A stretch of DNA of 64,000 nt from Brevundimonas sp. (GCF_027484365.1 NZ_JAIXTC010000030.1:1-64000); one strand, 5' to 3'. Counted from the stretch's first letter, positions 1-8,685 are shown. Program-made: numbers and translations. Notes: generated from the sequence alone by a model not told the origin.

Positions 1-119
<119 letters not shown>

Positions 120-149
120 AGAAGACCGGTCTGCGGATCGATCTGAACA

Positions 150-183
150 GGCCCCCCGGTGCGAACCGGGGGGCCTTTTCTTT
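150..183 (+). terminator. Intrinsic terminator of tuf
   Basis: An 11-bp perfect stem (GGCCCCCCGGT at 150-160, ACCGGGGGGCC at 165-175) closes on a GCGA tetraloop and is followed by TTTTCTTT. It lies directly downstream of the tuf stop codon. Confidence 0.93.
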
Positions 184-196
184 ATGGCGTCGTTCC

Positions 197-328
197 GTGG
201 GCAGCTGCGCCGCCACCGACGACGGCCCCCGCGACTTTGAGCGGGACGACCCCTTTGGCGAAGACTTCGGCGGCTATAATCGGGCCGCTCGCTACGTCTA
301 TGATCGCGAGCCGGAGCGCGGCAGCTAG
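197..328 (+). pseudogene. Possible remnant or small ORF with MlaA/VacJ-like start
   Basis: A 43-codon frame from GTG 197 to TAG 328 has strong coding-like GC3 and encodes a Cys-Ala-Ala start followed by [19 protein letters not shown]. This weakly resembles the start of mature MlaA/VacJ lipoproteins (Cys, then a DP..FNR..F..N pattern). No signal peptide precedes it, no clear ribosome binding site is visible, and the frame stops before any conserved MlaA core. It could be a decayed fragment or chance. Confidence 0.2.
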
Positions 329-354
329 GGCAACTTCTGAGGCCGACGGACGGA

Positions 355-1980
355 ATGACTAGATCGGGATTCTGGTCTGCGGTGATCGCCGTGATGGCAC
401 TGGCGCTCGGCGGCTGCGTGCCGACCCACCCGGGAGGGGTCGATCGGGTGCGGTTCGCGTCGGATCGTGAGTTCGTGCAGGCGCGGACGGCGGCGGGCCT
501 CGTGCGAGGGGTTCAGGGCGCGGGGGTCCGCGCCTTCCTCGGCGTGCCCTATGCAAAGCCGCCACTCGGCGATCTGCGCTGGCGCGGGCCGCGCCCCGTC
601 CAGGCCTGGAACGGCGTCAGGGATGCGACCCGGCCGGGGTCGGATTGCACCCAGGCGCTGGGGCGCAAGGCCATCCTCGGCGGAGGCGGCGGGCTGGTGG
701 TCGGCTCCGAGGACTGTCTGTTGGTCAATGTCTACGGCCCTGCCGGCGAGCCCGGACGGCTGCGGCCGGTGATGGTCTGGCTGCACGGCGGCGCCTTCAC
801 GATCGGGTCGGGGGCCAACTACGATCCGTCGCGGCTGGCGGCTGAACAGGACCGGGTCGTGGTGACGGTGAACTTCCGGTTGGGCGCGCTCGGCTGGCTG
901 GCGCATCCGGGGTTCGATGCCGAAGGGGAGGGCGTCGGCGGCAACTGGGGGCTGATGGACCAGCAGGCGGCGCTGCGCTGGGTGCAGGGGAATATCGAGG
1001 CGTTCGGAGGTGATCCGGGGGACGTCACCCTGTTCGCCGAGAGTTCGGGGGCGTGGAGCGCCTGTTATCTGATGGCGTCGCCGGGATCGGAGGGGCTGTT
1101 CCACCGCGTCATCCTGCAGAGCGGACCCTGCCTTGAGCCGCAATCCCTGAACGCGGCCAAGGACCAGGTCCCGGCTGGGCCGCCGTTTGCCGACGATCTG
1201 GGGTGTACCCGGCAGGGGCAGGTCGCCTGTTTGCGGGGGCTGCCGGCGTGGCGGATCGCGCGGGCGCCGTCGCTGCGCTCCGGGATCAACGGGCCGGGGT
1301 CGTGGGGGCCGGTGCATACGGACGCAACCGTGCCGCTCAGCCCGCCCGAGGCCTTCGCCAGCGGTCGCTTCACCCGGGTCCCCGTGATCGTGGGAACCAA
1401 CACCGACGAGGGCCGGCTGTTCGCCGTCCAGGTCAGGGACACGGATCGCTACCAGCGACAGACTGTCTGGCTCTACGGCGCAGACGGTGAGCGGGCGCTC
1501 GAGCGCTATCCGGTCGGGGCAGAGGGGCCCGCGGTCGCGATCGCCCGCAGTTTCACAGACAGCCGGTTCTCATGTCCCGCCGACGCCCTGAGGCGGCTGC
1601 TGGCGAGGACCGTGCCGGTCTACGGCTACGAGTTCGCTGACGAAGAGGCGCCGTTCATCCTGCCGGACTGGATCACCGGGCTGGACATGGGGGCCTATCA
1701 CGCCAGCGAGCTGGCCTATGTGTTCGGCACGACCTGGCTGTTCGCAGACACCGGCCGGTGGACGGACAGCCAGCGGGCGCTGTCGGAGCGGATGATGCGG
1801 CTCTGGGCCGGGTTCGGGCATGATCCGGGCTTCGAAGCCGACTGGCCCCGTGTGAGCGAGGGCGGGGGACCGGTCGTCGTGTTCGATCCATCGGGGGATC
1901 GGGTCGATGCGACCTTCCACGACCGGCACCAGTGCGGCTTCTGGGGCGGGACCGCCCTGGGCGCCGTGGAGCCCGGCTGA
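355..1980 (+). CDS. Carboxylesterase type B family lipoprotein
   Basis: A 541-residue serine hydrolase of the alpha/beta fold, carboxylesterase type B family (COesterase). Residues 1-20 form a lipoprotein signal peptide ending LGGC with Cys21 as the lipidation site, so it is probably membrane-anchored in the envelope. The family signature [11 protein letters not shown] begins at residue 119. The nucleophile elbow reads AESSGA with Ser230 as catalytic serine; Glu352 (TDEGRLF) and His449 ([11 protein letters not shown]) complete the predicted triad. It presumably hydrolyses carboxylic esters; the substrate cannot be inferred. It stands alone between the tuf terminator and a small lipoprotein gene. 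Confidence 0.9.
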   Translation: MTRSGFWSAVIAVMALALGGCVPTHPGGVDRVRFASDREFVQARTAAGLVRGVQGAGVRAFLGVPYAKPPLGDLRWRGPRPVQAWNGVRDATRPGSDCTQALGRKAILGGGGGLVVGSEDCLLVNVYGPAGEPGRLRPVMVWLHGGAFTIGSGANYDPSRLAAEQDRVVVTVNFRLGALGWLAHPGFDAEGEGVGGNWGLMDQQAALRWVQGNIEAFGGDPGDVTLFAESSGAWSACYLMASPGSEGLFHRVILQSGPCLEPQSLNAAKDQVPAGPPFADDLGCTRQGQVACLRGLPAWRIARAPSLRSGINGPGSWGPVHTDATVPLSPPEAFASGRFTRVPVIVGTNTDEGRLFAVQVRDTDRYQRQTVWLYGADGERALERYPVGAEGPAVAIARSFTDSRFSCPADALRRLLARTVPVYGYEFADEEAPFILPDWITGLDMGAYHASELAYVFGTTWLFADTGRWTDSQRALSERMMRLWAGFGHDPGFEADWPRVSEGGGPVVVFDPSGDRVDATFHDRHQCGFWGGTALGAVEPG

Positions 1981-2099
1981 AGGTCGCCTGCCGACCCACA
2001 CCTTCACCATTCCGCACAACCGGTTGGGGCGGAGGCTTGCGCGGAACCCCGAAGCGGGGCCTAGGTTCGGTTCAGGACGTTAGGACTTTGGTAACCATT

Positions 2100-2222
2100 A
2101 TGCGGCGCGCGCTTCGGATCGGTCTGTTCATCGGCACCCTGATCGGGGTCTCCGCCTGCGCGTCGATGGATAATGGCCAGAGCGGTGCCTACGGTTCGAT
2201 CGAGGCCGGCCGGACACACTGA
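2100..2222 (+). CDS. Small lipoprotein, 40 aa
   Basis: A 40-residue protein from ATG 2100. Residues 1-19 form a short signal peptide (MRRALRIGLFIGTLIGVSA) and Cys20 sits in a lipobox (VSAC), leaving a mature peptide of only 21 residues rich in Gly and Ser. Such mini-lipoproteins are common in Caulobacterales but their function is generally unknown. A longer frame begins upstream at 1932 but overlaps the esterase and lacks a signal peptide at its start, so the ATG at 2100 is preferred. Confidence 0.6.
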   Translation: MRRALRIGLFIGTLIGVSACASMDNGQSGAYGSIEAGRTH

Positions 2223-2321
2223 CCGGCAGACTCAAGGAAATCGTGGCGAAATCCGACGCGTTCGGCTAGGACGGAACAGCGGACGCCGACTGTTGCGCCG
2301 CGCTGGTCTACTCCCCCCTAG

Positions 2322-3656
2322 ATGTTACTCATCGCCATTGTCGTCGTTCTGCTCCTTGTGGTGCTCAACGGCCTGTTCGCCATGACCGAGATGGCGGTCG
2401 TTTCGTCACGCAAATCCAAGCTGCAGAGCCGGGCCGAGCGGGGAGATCGCGGCGCCCGGGTGGCGCTGAAGCTGTCCGAAGACCCGACTCATTTCCTGTC
2501 CGCGGTCCAGGTCGGCATCACCCTGATCGGCATTCTGGCGGGTGCCTACGGCCAGGCGACGATCGCGGGCGAACTGGACAGGATCCTGACCGCCGCCTTC
2601 CCGGCTCTGGACGCCTATACCGAGATCTTCTCGACGGCTCTGGTCGTCATCTGCATCACCTATGTTTCGCTGATCGTGGGCGAGCTGGTGCCCAAGCGGC
2701 TGGCCTTGATCTTCCCCGAGGCGATCGCGTCGAAGACGGCGGGGCCGATCTCGACCGTCGCGATCGTGCTGCATCCGTTCGTCTCGCTGCTGACGGCCTC
2801 CACCTCCGGCATCCTGAAGATCATGGGGGTCAAGGATCGCGACGGGTCCGACGTCACCCAGGAAGAGGTCGAGACCATGATCGCCGAGGGCACCTCGGCC
2901 GGTCTGATCGAGCCCGAAGAACAGACGATGATCGAGGAGATCCTGACGCTCGGGGACCGTCCGATCCGGGTGGCGATGACGCCGCGGCACGACGTGTTCT
3001 GGATCGCCCTGGACGACACCGAGACCGAGTTGCGCGAGGAGATCCGCAACTGCCCCTATTCGCGGATTGTGGTGGCGCGCGAGAACGACGTCGATAATCC
3101 GCTGGGCGTCGTTCACAAGAAGGACCTGCTCGACAGCCTGCTGACCAACGGCACGTTCGACATCGAGGCCCTGGTCCAGACCCCGGCCTTCATCCCGCAG
3201 TCGACCTCGGTGCTGAAGGCGCTGGAAATCCTGAAGTCGTCCAAGGTCCACATGGCCTTCCTGGTCGACGAGTACGGCGCCTTCGAAGGCGTGGTGACGG
3301 CGACCGACCTGCTGGAAATGATCGCCGGCGATTTCGACGAGGGTCACGACGACCAGGAGGCCTGGATTCGCCAGCGCGAGGACGGATCCTGGCTGGTGGA
3401 CGGCCAGACCGATCTCGAGGAACTGGCGGACGTGCTGGGCGAGGACTTCGGCGACCAGGACGGTTTCCACACCGTGGCCGGACTGGTGCTGCACCAGCTG
3501 TCGCGCGTGCCGGACGAGGGCGAGATCCTGCAGCTGGGCCGGTTCGAGGTCGAGGTCATCGACATGGACGACCGCCGCATCGACAAGCTGCTGTTCAAAC
3601 AGGTCATCAACAAGGAAGACGAGGCCGAAGCGGTCGCGGCCCATCTGGATCACTGA
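2322..3656 (+). CDS. Hemolysin-like CNNM/CorC family membrane protein (DUF21, CBS pair, CorC_HlyC)
   Basis: A 444-residue inner-membrane protein with the usual three-part layout: an N-terminal DUF21/CNNM transmembrane domain (residues about 1-180, beginning with a strongly hydrophobic helix), a CBS pair (about 200-320, including MTPRHDVFWIALDD and VDEYGAFEGVVTATDLLEM) and a C-terminal CorC_HlyC domain (about 335-430). Members are often called hemolysins, but several are magnesium or cobalt export or homeostasis proteins; transport is the likelier role. Length and domain order match the family. Confidence 0.9.
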   Translation: MLLIAIVVVLLLVVLNGLFAMTEMAVVSSRKSKLQSRAERGDRGARVALKLSEDPTHFLSAVQVGITLIGILAGAYGQATIAGELDRILTAAFPALDAYTEIFSTALVVICITYVSLIVGELVPKRLALIFPEAIASKTAGPISTVAIVLHPFVSLLTASTSGILKIMGVKDRDGSDVTQEEVETMIAEGTSAGLIEPEEQTMIEEILTLGDRPIRVAMTPRHDVFWIALDDTETELREEIRNCPYSRIVVARENDVDNPLGVVHKKDLLDSLLTNGTFDIEALVQTPAFIPQSTSVLKALEILKSSKVHMAFLVDEYGAFEGVVTATDLLEMIAGDFDEGHDDQEAWIRQREDGSWLVDGQTDLEELADVLGEDFGDQDGFHTVAGLVLHQLSRVPDEGEILQLGRFEVEVIDMDDRRIDKLLFKQVINKEDEAEAVAAHLDH

Positions 3657-3662
3657 ACCGAT

Positions 3663-3681
3663 CCTCCCCCGATGGGGGAGG
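3663..3681. repeat. Short GC hairpin, palindromic repeat fragment
   Basis: CCTCCCCC (3663-3670), GAT, GGGGGAGG (3674-3681). The arms resemble the core of the larger dispersed palindromes at 4857-5036 and 45678-45819. No T-run follows, so terminator function for the upstream membrane-protein gene is doubtful. Confidence 0.5.
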
Positions 3682-3737
3682 AATAGCCTTGAAATAGGCC
3701 GCCGTGTGAGGCATAGCCCCCGGTCTGGCGAGCAGAC

Positions 3738-3762
3738 GCGCCGTTGGGTTCTCCCACGGCGC
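3738..3762. other. Hairpin upstream of tRNA-Trp
   Basis: GCGCCG (3738-3743) pairs with CGGCGC (3757-3762), continuing inward through T-A and GGG-CCC around a TTCT loop with one bulged T. It lies 15 bases before the tRNA. It could end transcription from the upstream gene or affect tRNA precursor processing; the following bases are only weakly T-rich. Confidence 0.35.
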
Positions 3763-3777
3763 GCTTCTGTATTGTCT

Positions 3778-3853
3778 AGGAGCTTAGCTCAGCTGGTAGA
3801 GCACCGGTCTCCAAAACCGGGGGTCGTGGGTTCGAATCCCCCAGCTCCTGCCA
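3778..3853 (+). tRNA. tRNA-Trp (anticodon CCA)
   Basis: A complete 76-nt cloverleaf with encoded CCA. The acceptor stem AGGAGCT pairs with AGCTCCT (3843-3849), discriminator base G. The D arm is GCTC/GAGC, the anticodon stem CCGGT/ACCGG encloses loop CTCCAAA with anticodon CCA at 3811-3813, and the T loop is TTCGAAT. tRNA-Trp directly in front of secE-nusG is the usual arrangement in alphaproteobacteria. Confidence 0.98.
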
Positions 3854-3932
3854 CTTCCCCCTGTTCCCGCAGACTGGGCATCCCCATCTGCGGGGACAGG
3901 ATCAAGCGTTTACGAAGAGACCCCTAGAGCCC

Positions 3933-4250
3933 ATGGCCAAGTCCAAGTTCCCCGGCGGACGCCGCACCGGCAATCCTGCCGCCGGCGCCAAGCCGCAGAT
4001 GGCCGGCTCCTCGGCATCGGCCTCCACGGTCACCGTCGACGCGCCTGTGGCCAAGCCGCGCACCTCGCCGGCCCAGTTCTTCAGCCAGGTGCGCGCGGAG
4101 GGTCGCAAGATCATCTGGCCGAGCCGCAAGGAGACCTGGATCACCTCGGTGATGGTCTTCATCATGGTGTTCATCGCCGCGCTGTTCTTCTGGGTCGTGG
4201 ATACGGGCCTGGGCTTCGCCTCGCGCTACATCCTCGCCCTCGGCCAATAA
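3933..4250 (+). CDS. secE: Preprotein translocase subunit SecE
   Basis: A 105-residue single-span subunit of the SecYEG inner-membrane translocon. A basic, disordered N-terminal extension of about 45 residues is followed by the amphipathic helix and the conserved QVRAEGRKIIWPSRKETW segment (about residues 51-68), then one transmembrane helix (VFIMVFIAALFFWVV). It begins just downstream of tRNA-Trp and is followed 19 bases later by nusG, the conserved gene order that identifies it. Confidence 0.97.
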   Translation: MAKSKFPGGRRTGNPAAGAKPQMAGSSASASTVTVDAPVAKPRTSPAQFFSQVRAEGRKIIWPSRKETWITSVMVFIMVFIAALFFWVVDTGLGFASRYILALGQ

Positions 4251-4269
4251 GAAAGAAGGAGACGCGCCC

Positions 4270-4851
4270 ATGACGGATGCAGCGCCCGAAACCAAAGTGG
4301 CCTCCAACCCGCGCCACAAGTGGTACATCGTCCACGCCTATTCGAACTTCGAGAAGAAGGTCGCCCAGCATATCCGCGACCAGGCCAAGCAGCGCGATCT
4401 GGAGGACTGCTTCTCCGAGATCCTGGTGCCGACCGAGGACGTCGTCGAGATCCGCCGGGGCCGCAAGGTCAACTCGGAACGCAAATTCTTCCCGGGCTAT
4501 GTCCTGGTGAAGATGGAGCTGACCGACGACGCCTATCACCTGGTCAAGGACACGCCCAAGGTCACGGGCTTCCTTGGCGCCGCGGGCGGCACCAAGCCCC
4601 TGCCGGTCTCGGAACGTGAAGTCCAGGCCATCATCGGTCAGGTGGAAGAGGGCGTCGAACGTCCGAAGCCCACGATCCGTTTCGACATCGGCGAGACCGT
4701 CAAGGTCATCGACGGTCCGTTCGCCAGCTTCGACGGCCAGGTGGAGAGCGTCGACGAGGACGCCGCCCGTCTGCGCGTCGCCGTGTCGATCTTCGGCCGC
4801 CCGACGCCGGTGGATCTGGAATACAGCCAGGTCGAGAAGAGCGCAGCGTAA
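4270..4851 (+). CDS. nusG: Transcription termination/antitermination protein NusG
   Basis: A 193-residue transcription elongation factor that binds RNA polymerase and couples it to Rho or ribosomal S10. The NGN domain is seen from KWYIVHAYSNFEKKVAQHI (about residue 17), with FFPGYVLVKMELTDDAYHLV in its core. The C-terminal KOW motif reads VKVIDGPFASFDGQVESV (about residues 144-161). An AGAAAGGAGACG ribosome binding region precedes the ATG. Co-directional with secE; a hairpin with T-run follows in the repeat element downstream. Confidence 0.97.
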   Translation: MTDAAPETKVASNPRHKWYIVHAYSNFEKKVAQHIRDQAKQRDLEDCFSEILVPTEDVVEIRRGRKVNSERKFFPGYVLVKMELTDDAYHLVKDTPKVTGFLGAAGGTKPLPVSEREVQAIIGQVEEGVERPKPTIRFDIGETVKVIDGPFASFDGQVESVDEDAARLRVAVSIFGRPTPVDLEYSQVEKSAA

Positions 4852-4856
4852 GTCAT

Positions 4857-5036
4857 CACCTCCCTATCCGCGAAGGCGGATGGGGAGGACCGATCGCGAA
4901 GCGATCAGGAGGGGGGCGACTCGGTGATGCCGAGTGGCCCCTTTTTCAATTCTCTGCTTCGAGACCCGGTCGCCCCCTCCTGGTCGACGAAGACGTCGAC
5001 CTGTCCTCCCCATCGCCCTTCGGCGATAGGGAGGTG
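4857..5036. repeat. Large nested palindromic repeat element between nusG and rplK
   Basis: A 180-bp element bounded by perfect 12-bp inverted ends (CACCTCCCTATC at 4857-4868, GATAGGGAGGTG at 5025-5036). Inside lie further palindromes: a second inverted pair (AGGAGGGGGGCGAC near 4907-4920 and GTCGCCCCCTCCT at 4969-4981) and small hairpins. It occupies most of the 327-base gap before rplK. Related elements occur at 16286-16430 and 45678-45819. Apart from this repeat and the terminator inside it, the gap holds no gene. Confidence 0.8.
4911..4946 (+). terminator. Probable terminator after nusG
   Basis: At the centre of the palindromic element, ACTCGG (4919-4924) pairs with CCGAGT (4930-4935) around TGATG, the stem can extend with GGGG/CCCC, and TTTTT follows at 4942-4946. 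It would separate secE-nusG transcription from rplK-rplA. Confidence 0.55.
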
Positions 5037-5178
5037 ACTCGAGCCACCGCCTCCGCTATACGCGCGCCTTCGCTTCGCCCGGCCCGCCGGACGATGCGGT
5101 AAATCCGTGGGAGGCAGCCATGCCCGACCACGGCTCACCGGCCCCGACCACCGTCGGGGTCATTCACAGGAGAGACCA

Positions 5179-5610
5179 ATGGCCAAGAAGATTCTGGGCT
5201 ATATCAAGCTGCAGGTGCCGGCCGGTTCGGCCACGCCTTCGCCGCCGATCGGGCCCGCACTGGGTCAACGCGGCGTGAACATCATGGGCTTCGTCAAGGA
5301 GTTCAACGCGCGCACCGAGAAGGAAGTCAAAGGCACGCCCCTGCCGACCGTGATCACGGTCTATCAGGACAAGAGCTTCACCTTCGTCACCAAGACCCCG
5401 CCGGCCACCCACTACATCAAGCAGGCCGTGGGCATCACCTCGGGCTCCAAGCTGACGGGCCGCGAGACGGTCGGTTCGATCACCCGCACCCAGCTGCGTG
5501 AGATCGCCGAGAAGAAGATGAAGGACCTGAACGCCAACGATCTGGATGCCGCCGCGCGCATCATCGAAGGTTCCGCCAAGGCCATCGGCCTCAACATCGT
5601 GGAGCGCTGA
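5179..5610 (+). CDS. rplK: 50S ribosomal protein L11
   Basis: A 143-residue L11 protein of the GTPase-associated centre, which binds 23S rRNA and contacts elongation factors. The sequence begins [20 protein letters not shown], continues with [19 protein letters not shown], and ends with the RNA-binding C-terminal domain. An in-frame start 72 bases upstream exists, but the ATG at 5179 has an AGGAGA ribosome binding site (5168-5173) at proper spacing and gives the family length. Two bases separate it from rplA. Confidence 0.98.
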   Translation: MAKKILGYIKLQVPAGSATPSPPIGPALGQRGVNIMGFVKEFNARTEKEVKGTPLPTVITVYQDKSFTFVTKTPPATHYIKQAVGITSGSKLTGRETVGSITRTQLREIAEKKMKDLNANDLDAAARIIEGSAKAIGLNIVER

Positions 5611-5612
5611 AC

Positions 5613-6302
5613 ATGAGCAAGCCATCCAAGCGCATCCAGGCGCGCACCGTCGACCGCGAAACCCTGGTGTCGTTCGCCGACGCCATCAAGACGGTCAAGG
5701 AACACGCCACCGCCAAGTTCGACGAGTCGATCGAGATCGCCGTCAACCTGGGCGTCGACCCCCGTCACGCCGACCAGCAGGTCCGTGGCGTCGTCAACCT
5801 GCCGTCGGGCACGGGCCGGGACGTTCGCGTCGCCGTGTTCGCCAAGGACGCCAAGGCTGATGAAGCCCGTGCGGCCGGCGCCGAACACGTCGGTGCCGAG
5901 GATCTGTACGAGAAGATCAACGGCGGCTTCATGGACTTCGACCGCGTCATCGCGTCGCCGGACATGATGGCCCTGGTCGGTCGTCTGGGTAAGGTCCTGG
6001 GCCCGCGCGGCATGATGCCGAACCCCAAGGTCGGCACCGTGACCCCGAACATCGGACAGGCCGTCAAGGACGCCAAGGGCGGCGCCGTCGAGTTCCGCGT
6101 CGAGAAGGCCGGTATCGCCCACGGCGGCATCGGCAAGGCCTCCTTCACCCAGGAAGCCCTCGAAGCCAACGTGAAGGCCTATGTGGACGCGCTGCAACGC
6201 GCCAAGCCGGCCGGCGCCAAGGGCACCTACGTCAAGCGCATCACCCTGTCCTCGACGATGGGACCGGGCGTGAAGGTCGATCCGGCCTCGCTGACGGCCT
6301 GA
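5613..6302 (+). CDS. rplA: 50S ribosomal protein L1
   Basis: A 229-residue L1 protein of the ribosomal L1 stalk, which also acts as a translational repressor of its own operon in many bacteria. Recognisable segments include [20 protein letters not shown] and [19 protein letters not shown]. Start codon is two bases after the rplK stop, so both are co-translated. A strong terminator follows, making rplK-rplA a two-gene unit, separate from rplJ-rplL by about 3.6 kb. Confidence 0.98.
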   Translation: MSKPSKRIQARTVDRETLVSFADAIKTVKEHATAKFDESIEIAVNLGVDPRHADQQVRGVVNLPSGTGRDVRVAVFAKDAKADEARAAGAEHVGAEDLYEKINGGFMDFDRVIASPDMMALVGRLGKVLGPRGMMPNPKVGTVTPNIGQAVKDAKGGAVEFRVEKAGIAHGGIGKASFTQEALEANVKAYVDALQRAKPAGAKGTYVKRITLSSTMGPGVKVDPASLTA

Positions 6303-6337
6303 TCGCCAGACTACGATTGAACGATTGAACGCAAGGC

Positions 6338-6369
6338 GGCCCCGGAGAGCGATCTCCGGGGCCGTTTTC
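6338..6369 (+). terminator. Intrinsic terminator of rplK-rplA
   Basis: GGCCCCGGAGA (6338-6348) pairs perfectly with TCTCCGGGGCC (6353-6363) over a GCGA loop and is followed by GTTTTCG. Confidence 0.92.
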
Positions 6370-6479
6370 GTTGCGGACTGCGGTCTTTGCGGTGCGCGGG
6401 GCGTAACCGTGAACGGCAATCTTCGGCCGACCTGAACCGCCGACACCGCAATCACGAGCGCCGTGACCGCAAACCCGGC

Positions 6480-7088
6480 CTAGTAGGCGGCGGTGAACCG
6501 GGCGCGGCTGTGTTTCGGCTGTTCGAGTTCATCGACCATGGCGATGGCGTAGTCGGAGAAGCCGATGTGGCTTTCGCCCTTGTCGTCGACGATCAGCTGA
6601 TCCGTCCCGGTCCGGAACGTGCCGAGGCGCGGCGTCTCCTCGATGACGGCGGCGGGAGAGAAGAAGGTCCAGTCGATGTCGGTCTCGGCACGCAGGGCGT
6701 CGAGGAAGGCGATGCCGCCCATGGCGAAGACCTTCCATTCCTCGGGGAACTCCGGCGTGTCGATCAGGCGGACGCCCGGCGCGACCTCGAGGCTGGCGGC
6801 ACCCCCGGTGACCAGCAGGCGCGGCACGCCCGCGGACTTCAGCGCGGACAGCAGGGTCGCGGCCGGCACGTCGAAGTGCAGGGCGCTGATGACCGCGTCC
6901 GAACCCCTGATCAGGTCGGCGAGGGCGGACGCGTCCGAGGCGTCGCCCTTGACCGCAGTGATGCCGGCGCCGGTCGGGATGGCTTCGGGTTTGCGGGCCA
7001 CGGCGGTGACCGTGTGGCCGCGCGTGGCGAGTTCACGGGTGATCTCTGATCCGGCGCGGCCGCTGGCGCCGAGGACGGTGACTTTCAT
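6480..7088 (-). CDS. NAD(P)-binding oxidoreductase, NmrA/SDR-a type
   Basis: A 202-residue Rossmann-fold protein of the atypical short-chain dehydrogenase group (NAD(P)H-binding, YwnB/NmrA-like). The N-terminal dinucleotide motif reads VTVLGASGRAGSEITREL, and the sequence contains the family's TGGAASLEV and DWTFFSPAAVIEE segments. The substrate is unknown. It is divergent from an hxlR-type regulator, with a palindrome between them; such pairs are typically regulator and regulated reductase. A ribosome binding site (AGGAGCC) precedes its ATG on the minus strand. Confidence 0.88.
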   Translation of the reverse strand: MKVTVLGASGRAGSEITRELATRGHTVTAVARKPEAIPTGAGITAVKGDASDASALADLIRGSDAVISALHFDVPAATLLSALKSAGVPRLLVTGGAASLEVAPGVRLIDTPEFPEEWKVFAMGGIAFLDALRAETDIDWTFFSPAAVIEETPRLGTFRTGTDQLIVDDKGESHIGFSDYAIAMVDELEQPKHSRARFTAAY

Positions 7089-7101
7089 GGAAGGCTCCTA
7101 T

Positions 7102-7118
7102 GGTATCCAATGGATACC
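7102..7118. promoter_or_regulatory. Candidate HxlR operator
   Basis: An interrupted perfect palindrome, GGTATCCA-A-TGGATACC, lies between the divergent oxidoreductase and regulator genes. It covers the upstream alternative ATG of the regulator (7100), which argues that translation starts at 7139. A TATTCAT segment (7126-7132) just downstream could be the -10 box of the regulator, giving a very short or absent leader. Confidence 0.6.
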
Positions 7119-7138
7119 AGGTGTGCTATTCATACCGG

Positions 7139-7570
7139 ATGCACAAGAACGCACTTTCCGGTCAGCAGGTCACCGCAGAGATACCGCCGCCCGACCTGCG
7201 CCTGCCCGACGTCTTCGCCCCCGACTGTCCGACCCGCCAGATGCTGGACCGGATCGGGGACAAGTGGACGGTGCTGGTGGTGCAGGTGCTGGCCCAGGCG
7301 CCGATGCGGTTCAACGGCCTGAAGCGGCGGATCGGCGGGGTGTCGCAGAAGATGCTGGCCCAGACCCTGAGGCATCTGGAGCGCGACGGCCTTGTGTCGC
7401 GCCATGTGTTCGCGACGACGCCGGTGACGGTGGAGTATGCCCTGACGCCGCTGGGCCTGACCCTGGTCGGGGCGCTGACGCCGCTGATCGCCTGGTCCGA
7501 GGGGCGGATCGGAGAGGTGACGGCGGCGCGGGCGGCGTTCGATGCGCGGGAGCCGGCCGGCTGGGCGTGA
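7139..7570 (+). CDS. HxlR-family transcriptional regulator
   Basis: A 143-residue winged helix-turn-helix protein of the HxlR type. The conserved opening CPTRQMLDRIGDKWTVLVV (about residues 33-51) is followed by FNGLKRRIGGVSQKMLAQTL (recognition region) and the wing ending VEYALTPLGLTL. It probably controls the divergent oxidoreductase and itself through the palindrome at 7102-7118; members often sense aldehydes, quinones or redox stress. The frame is open to ATG 7100, but that start falls inside the palindrome, so the ATG at 7139 is preferred. Confidence 0.9.
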   Translation: MHKNALSGQQVTAEIPPPDLRLPDVFAPDCPTRQMLDRIGDKWTVLVVQVLAQAPMRFNGLKRRIGGVSQKMLAQTLRHLERDGLVSRHVFATTPVTVEYALTPLGLTLVGALTPLIAWSEGRIGEVTAARAAFDAREPAGWA

Positions 7571-7654
7571 GCGGGTCCAGGAGCCCGGGTGCCGTTCCTC
7601 GAAACGGACACTGACAGGGTCCTCTGGTTGGGGGAGCGGACAGTCGGGTCAGAC

Positions 7655-7691
7655 ATGAAAAGGGCTCCAACCGTTACCGGTCGGAGCCCTT
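7655..7691 (-). terminator. Intrinsic terminator of the IPTL-CTERM gene
   Basis: AAGGGCTCC (7660-7668) pairs with GGAGCCCTT (7683-7691), with an inner ACCG/CGGT stem. Read on the minus strand the stem is followed by TTTTCATG. It serves the minus-strand gene ending at 7715. Confidence 0.8.
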
Positions 7692-7714
7692 CTGTCTTGC
7701 CGGCCGGCCTGTCT

Positions 7715-8404
7715 TCAGGCGGCGAGACGGCGACGTTGAATGTACAGAGCCGCACCCCCGGCAAGCATCAATCCGAACAGGATCATCGCCCACTCCGACA
7801 TCGTCGGCACAGCCACCGGCGCCGGCGGCGGCGCCAGACCGGTCACATAGGTAATGCTGCCGGTGAAGATCCGGGGAGAGCCAATGAGATTGCCGAAGGC
7901 CGCACCCACGCCTCGCCCTTGCCTGATTTGCAGATTGGCGTCCGAAGCGTCGACGGCGCCCACGCTGGTTCCGTTCCGGTACCCGACAGTCCCAGCGGTA
8001 TGGATATAGAATGCATAGGTCTGGCCGGCGGGAACTGCGACGTTCAGGGTGACGGGAATGGTCTGGTTAGCCCCGACCGCAAGAGCTCCCGCGGTGCCCA
8101 GGAGTGTCCAGCCGACGTTGCTGTTTTCGAATCCGACATGTGTGCCGCTTCGGCCGTAGATTTCTATGGTCGAGGCACCCGACGAAATGTTCGTTGCAAG
8201 AGAGGTGACAGTCACGTCGTTCACGGCTGTCACGTCGAACATGACGCCAGTGTTACCGTTGTTTCCCGGCTGCGGCGTGGCCAGGGTAATCGACTGGGCC
8301 GACGCCAATGCGGGTGCGCAAAGCAGCAATCCAAGCGCCATCAAAACGGCGATGCTTCTCGCAGCCCACTCTCGAACCGTGGGCATCCTCAAGCGAACTG
8401 TCAT
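7715..8404 (-). CDS. IPTL-CTERM sorting-domain exported protein
   Basis: A 229-residue exported protein. An N-terminal signal peptide (hydrophobic run SIAVLMALGLLLCAPALASA) precedes a Thr/Val/Asn-rich, probably beta-sheet body with no domain I recognise. The C-terminus has the three parts of a PEP-CTERM-like sorting signal of the IPTL type: VPTMSEWAMILFG, a hydrophobic helix, and the basic tail YIQRRRLAA. The protein is probably processed and anchored at the cell surface; no sorting enzyme is encoded here. The frame extends to a TTG at 8422; ATG 8404 is preferred. A second protein with almost the same tail is at 12418. Confidence 0.8.
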   Translation of the reverse strand: MTVRLRMPTVREWAARSIAVLMALGLLLCAPALASAQSITLATPQPGNNGNTGVMFDVTAVNDVTVTSLATNISSGASTIEIYGRSGTHVGFENSNVGWTLLGTAGALAVGANQTIPVTLNVAVPAGQTYAFYIHTAGTVGYRNGTSVGAVDASDANLQIRQGRGVGAAFGNLIGSPRIFTGSITYVTGLAPPPAPVAVPTMSEWAMILFGLMLAGGAALYIQRRRLAA

Positions 8405-8685
8405 GATCTTGTCCAAATACAAACGATTGCCGGCTAATCGATCAGAACTCCGCGTTCAGTCAAGCCCCTTCAGGAGTCGTTAACCGGCGACCCGGGCTGA
8501 CGACGCACAGAGGCGTCCGGCCGGAGACCCACTCAGGCGGGGCGCGTTCGATGCGCGCGAGCCGGCTGGCCCACCGGTCGTGAGCGGCGAGTCATTCTTC
8601 CTGAGTGTGGCCACAACCCACTGTTGCACCGCCGGGCAGGGTGGCATTGTGTCGGCCGTCATTGTCGCGTTGCTGGAGTAGCCCC

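Noticed and set aside
2090..2118. GTAACC upstream of the small lipoprotein as a possible SigF promoter
   Set aside because: At the right distance the sequence is CGGA, not CGAA, and the element would overlap the start codon.
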